DNA of 64,000 nucleotides, from contig CALULY010000016.1 of assembly GCA_944321635.1 (NCBI GenBank), forward strand, positions 1 to 64,000, given 5' to 3'. Below are positions 61,153 to 64,000 of this stretch, piece by piece. The position numbers and the translations under genes are program-made. The stretch is from an uncultured Bacteroidaceae bacterium (GTDB lineage Bacteria; Bacteroidota; Bacteroidia; Bacteroidales; Bacteroidaceae). Below the pieces are notes generated by a model, which was not told where the DNA came from, did not search any database, and saw only the letters and a program-made list of their open reading frames with translations. How positions within the stretch are numbered: position 1 is the stretch's first letter; each line of letters begins with the position of its first letter.

Positions 61153-61171
61153 ATATTATATGTGATAATAT
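61153..61171. promoter_or_regulatory. Inverted repeat upstream of the TonB receptor, possible iron-regulator site
   Basis: ATATTAT, 5-base spacer, ATAATAT is a perfect inverted repeat 82 bp before the receptor start; a -7-like GACCTTTG sits at 61210-61217. The AT-rich symmetry and position ahead of a siderophore-type receptor would suit a Fur-family operator, but the sequence alone does not prove it. The rest of the gap 61015-61253 shows no gene. Confidence 0.4.
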
Positions 61172-61253
61172 ACCAAAACGATGTGATTGACCGCCGCCGT
61201 CATCTTCCCGACCTTTGCAGCGCTTTAAGGAAACAAACGGAAAGGGAACGTAA

Positions 61254-63710
61254 ATGACAGCGAACATCAAACCAATCATACTTGCCATCTCGGCATTGCT
61301 GGCACTGCTGCCAGCCTGTGCGATGGGACAAGCGAGACACGGCAACGGTCATGGCGTCCACCACCATGGGCATCATCGGGGTGGGCAAGGCATGGCGGCA
61401 GTCTCAGGCCGTGTCACGTCGGACGATGGCGGCGTGGTCGATTTTGCAACGGTCTACCTCAAAGGCACGGCGCACGGGGCAGCCACAGACGGCGACGGGC
61501 GTTATGCCCTCGATGTGCCGGCCGGCGAATATGTCCTCGTCGTCTCGGCCGTAGGTCTCCGCACCGAGGAACGCAAAGTGAAGCTCGCCCGGGGACAACA
61601 CTTGCGGCTCGACTTCACGCTCGGCACGGAGGCGCAGCAGATAGACGAGGTAGTTGTCACGTCAAGCGGCGTGGAACGCGTCAGGAGGTCGGCCTTCAAC
61701 GCCTTGGCGGTCGATGCAAGCGAACTGCGAAACTCGACCAAGAGCCTCGGCGAAGCTTTGTCGCGCGTCCCGGGCCTGAAGTTGCGCGAGACAGGCGGCG
61801 TGGGCTCTGAACAGCAATTGATGCTCGACGGCTTCAGCGGCAACCATGTCAAGGTGTTCATCGACGGCGTGCCGCAGGAGGGGGTAGGCAGCTCGTTCAG
61901 CCTCGGCAACATCCCCGTCGGGTTCGCCGAGAGGATAGAGGTCTACAAGGGTGTCGTCCCCGTGGGCTTCGGCACCGATGCCCTCGGCGGCGTTGTCAAC
62001 ATCGTGACAAACCGCAAGAACAAGCAGCGGTGGTTTGCCGATGCCTCCTATTCCTACGGGTCGTTCAACACGCACAAGTCGGCGGTCAATGTGGGACAGA
62101 CGACGCGGCGGGGCTTCACCTACGAGGTAAACGCTTTCCAGAACTATTCCGACAACAATTACTACGTCGATGAGGCTGTCAAGGTGTTCGAGGATGACGG
62201 CACGAGTTACATCGACAACTCCAACGTGGAGCGTGTCCGCCGTTTCCACGACAAATACCACAACGAGGCGGTCGTGGCCAAGCTCGGCGTGGTCGGCAAG
62301 CCGTGGGCGGACCGTTTGATGGTGGGCTTCACCTATTCCAATATGTACCAGGACATACAGACCGGCGTGACGCAGGACATCGTGTTCGGTGGCAAGTTCC
62401 GCAAGGGGCATTCGCTGATGCCTTCGTTGGAATGGCGCAAACGTGACTTGCTCGTGCGCGGGCTGGACGTCGTACTGACGGCAAACTACAACCGCAATGC
62501 GACGTTCAACGTCGATACAGCCTCCTACGAATGGAACTGGCACGGCGACCGCCGCCCGTTGCGCACGCCGGGTGAACAGTCGTTGCAGCACACGCGCATG
62601 GACAACGACAATTGGAACGGCACTTTGACCGTCAACTACCGCATCCGCCGCGCGCACGTGCTGACGTTCAACCACGTGTTCAACGCTTTTGAGCGCAACA
62701 GCACGTCGCTGCTGACCGATGTGTCCAATGAGAATGCCATCCCCATGCGGACTCGCAAGGGCATCACCGGGCTGTCCTACCGCCTCATGCTGTCCGAATG
62801 GTGGAACGTGACGGTCTTTGGCAAACATTATGCGCAGTATGTCTCCGGACCACTCGCCACGGATGCCAATGCGACAGACTTCGTGCGCACCACGCGCCGT
62901 GTGTCGTCGTGGGGATATGGAGCTGCCGGGACGTGGTTCGCAATGCCTGGATTGCAGGTCAAGGTGTCCTATGAGAAAGCATATAGGTTGCCGACGATCA
63001 CCGAGATGTTCGGCGACGGGGATTTGGAACAGGACAACATCGCCATACGGCCCGAGCGCAGCCACAACGTCAATGCCGGCGTGAGCTACGGGCGGTCTTT
63101 CGGGCGGCACGGAGTGTATGCAGAGGCGGGCTTCGTCTATCGAGGCACGAGCGACTATATCGAGCGCGAGTTGCAGGGGCTCAGCGGCGGCAAGACCGGG
63201 GCGGGATATGTCAACCATGGCCGTGTGACGACGCGCGGGTGCAATGCTTCTGCCCGCTACACCTTTGGCCGCTGGATCGCGGTCGGGGGCAACTTCACCT
63301 ACATGGACATACGAGACAGGCAGCGTCAGGCCGTTGCCGGCTCGGCACAGCAGAGCGCGACCTACGGGGAGCGTATCCCCAATTTGCCATACCTCTTTGC
63401 CAACGCCGATGCCGCATTCACTTGGCACGGGCTCGGTGGCAAGGGCAATGTGTTGACGGTGGGCTATGACAACAACTACACCCACAGTTTCTCGCGCTAT
63501 GCCCCAAACCTCGGGCGGGACAAGGACAAGTACAAGGTTCCCCGCCAGTTCTCGCACAATGTCAGTGTGAGCTATGGCATAAGGGACGGACGTTACAATT
63601 TCTCCATCGAGTGCCGCAATCTCACCGATGAGAGATTGTACGACAACTTCAAACTCCAACGGCCCGGGCGGGCGTTCTACGGCAAGGTGCGGATAGCCTT
63701 TGGCGGATGA
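61254..63710 (+). CDS. TonB-dependent receptor, XusA-like
   Basis: 818 residues. Signal peptide 1-25 (ACAMGQ), then a His/Gly-rich stretch, residues 27-46 (GNGHGVHHHGHHRGG), which could bind metal. Then a carboxypeptidase-like beta domain (about 50-125, SGRVTSDDGGVVDFATVYLK), plug (about 130-245; RVPGLKLRETGGVGSEQQLM, EVYKGVVPVGFGTDALGGVV) and a barrel ending in FYGKVRIAFGG. The next gene encodes a DUF4374 lipoprotein. TonB receptor plus DUF4374 is the arrangement of XusA-XusB, the Bacteroides system for foreign siderophores, so iron-siderophore uptake is the leading guess; cobalamin or other metal chelates are alternatives. Confidence 0.85.
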   Translation: MTANIKPIILAISALLALLPACAMGQARHGNGHGVHHHGHHRGGQGMAAVSGRVTSDDGGVVDFATVYLKGTAHGAATDGDGRYALDVPAGEYVLVVSAVGLRTEERKVKLARGQHLRLDFTLGTEAQQIDEVVVTSSGVERVRRSAFNALAVDASELRNSTKSLGEALSRVPGLKLRETGGVGSEQQLMLDGFSGNHVKVFIDGVPQEGVGSSFSLGNIPVGFAERIEVYKGVVPVGFGTDALGGVVNIVTNRKNKQRWFADASYSYGSFNTHKSAVNVGQTTRRGFTYEVNAFQNYSDNNYYVDEAVKVFEDDGTSYIDNSNVERVRRFHDKYHNEAVVAKLGVVGKPWADRLMVGFTYSNMYQDIQTGVTQDIVFGGKFRKGHSLMPSLEWRKRDLLVRGLDVVLTANYNRNATFNVDTASYEWNWHGDRRPLRTPGEQSLQHTRMDNDNWNGTLTVNYRIRRAHVLTFNHVFNAFERNSTSLLTDVSNENAIPMRTRKGITGLSYRLMLSEWWNVTVFGKHYAQYVSGPLATDANATDFVRTTRRVSSWGYGAAGTWFAMPGLQVKVSYEKAYRLPTITEMFGDGDLEQDNIAIRPERSHNVNAGVSYGRSFGRHGVYAEAGFVYRGTSDYIERELQGLSGGKTGAGYVNHGRVTTRGCNASARYTFGRWIAVGGNFTYMDIRDRQRQAVAGSAQQSATYGERIPNLPYLFANADAAFTWHGLGGKGNVLTVGYDNNYTHSFSRYAPNLGRDKDKYKVPRQFSHNVSVSYGIRDGRYNFSIECRNLTDERLYDNFKLQRPGRAFYGKVRIAFGG

Positions 63711-63809
63711 CCTCGGTGGGCTGCCGCCACTGGGCGGCGGACTACGGTCGTTCTCCCCTTTGGCAGAGGGGTGGAGGGTTGTGGAATTATGGTAATATTG
63801 ACATATAAA

Positions 63810-64000
63810 ATGAAGAAGAAAGACATGAGAAAGTTTCAATTAATCCCTGCGCTCGCCATGGTTGCGGCGTTGGGGGCAGTGGTCACATCCTGCTCGGACG
63901 ATGAGGCGTCAGACCTCGGGGCGGCGACGGTCGAGGGTGAATATGTGGTGGCGGCGACGGTTGGCGACGCGAGTTATCTCCTCACGACGGAGAGGCTTGA
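63810..64000 (+). CDS. DUF4374 lipoprotein, XusB-like (partial, runs off the window)
   Basis: Only the first 63 codons are present. The start at 63810 (MKKKDMRKFQLIPALAMVAA) or five codons later gives a lipoprotein signal ending at VVTSC. The mature start SDDEASDLGAATVEGEYVVA then ATVGDASYLLTTERL matches the first strands of DUF4374 propeller proteins, in which xxASYLLTTExL is conserved. In Bacteroides thetaiotaomicron the XusB lipoprotein of this family captures siderophores at the surface for XusA. The gene continues past the right edge. Confidence 0.75.
   Translation, partial: MKKKDMRKFQLIPALAMVAALGAVVTSCSDDEASDLGAATVEGEYVVAATVGDASYLLTTERL

Noticed and set aside
61662-63839. 725-residue minus-strand ORF antisense to the XusA-like receptor
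   Set aside because: Shadow frame of the receptor gene; no domain or start signal.

Overview
This window looks like chromosomal DNA from a fairly GC-rich member of the order Bacteroidales. The evidence is a dcw cluster in Bacteroidetes order with the Bacteroidetes FtsL-like protein, perfect TAnnTTTG -7 promoter boxes, a tmRNA whose tag reads GENNYALAA, class III glutamine synthetase, a GH92 mannosidase, TonB-dependent receptors paired with lipoproteins, DUF3256/DUF4292/DUF4374/DUF5689 families and a type IX secretion tail. A Muribaculaceae-like lineage is possible, but I cannot prove it from sequence alone.

Layout. 1-5058: one large type IX-secreted GEVED-domain protein lies between two inverted arrays of 65-bp units carrying 28-bp palindromes. 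5213-7220 (minus): tRNA-Asp, a DUF3256 protein, a DnaQ-like exonuclease and a HAD phosphatase. 7701-14502 (plus): a TPR/PD40 envelope protein with a nucleoside phosphorylase, then a glycogen synthase-glucan phosphorylase operon. 15068-16018: a lipoprotein gene interrupted by an in-frame amber stop. 16805-18959: RmuC, a small minus-strand protein and tmRNA. 19469-21371: a micro-ORF and a frameshifted thioredoxin-like/propeller gene. 21721-41460 (plus): the cell-wall and division cluster rsmH-ftsL-ftsI-murE-mraY-murD-ftsW-murG-murC-ftsQ-ftsA-ftsZ, followed by yqeY, dut, a TPR lipoprotein, a DUF4292 lipoprotein and an EnvC-like protein.

41999-46911: a HIRAN protein and a GH92 mannosidase (minus), divergent from panB-ferritin, then a SpoU-type methyltransferase. 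47408-53218: a TonB-dependent receptor and a DUF5689 lipoprotein (minus), divergent from a secreted endonuclease/exonuclease/phosphatase-family protein; together they look like a surface acquisition module. 53912-56479 (minus): dipeptidyl peptidase III and an AraC regulator. 57150-60927 (plus): miaB and glutamine synthetase III. 61254 to the end: a TonB receptor and the start of a DUF4374 lipoprotein, resembling the XusA/XusB xenosiderophore pair.

The most unusual content is intergenic. At least four repeat families show strict periodicity: (i) 65-bp units with perfect palindromes whose centres swap between two self-complementary sequences; (ii) arrays of CATNNNATG spaced exactly 22 bp apart at five loci, plus a GTAA...TTAC array of the same period; (iii) four copies of a roughly 200-bp AT-rich element whose 11-bp core recurs every 21 bp, with arms of about 22-bp period; (iv) 9-bp CTAAT arrays. 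The 21-22 bp period is about two DNA helical turns. The arrays sit next to housekeeping genes (tmRNA, rsmH, the ftsW-murG gap, miaB). No insertion sequence, CRISPR array, rRNA or phage module was seen.
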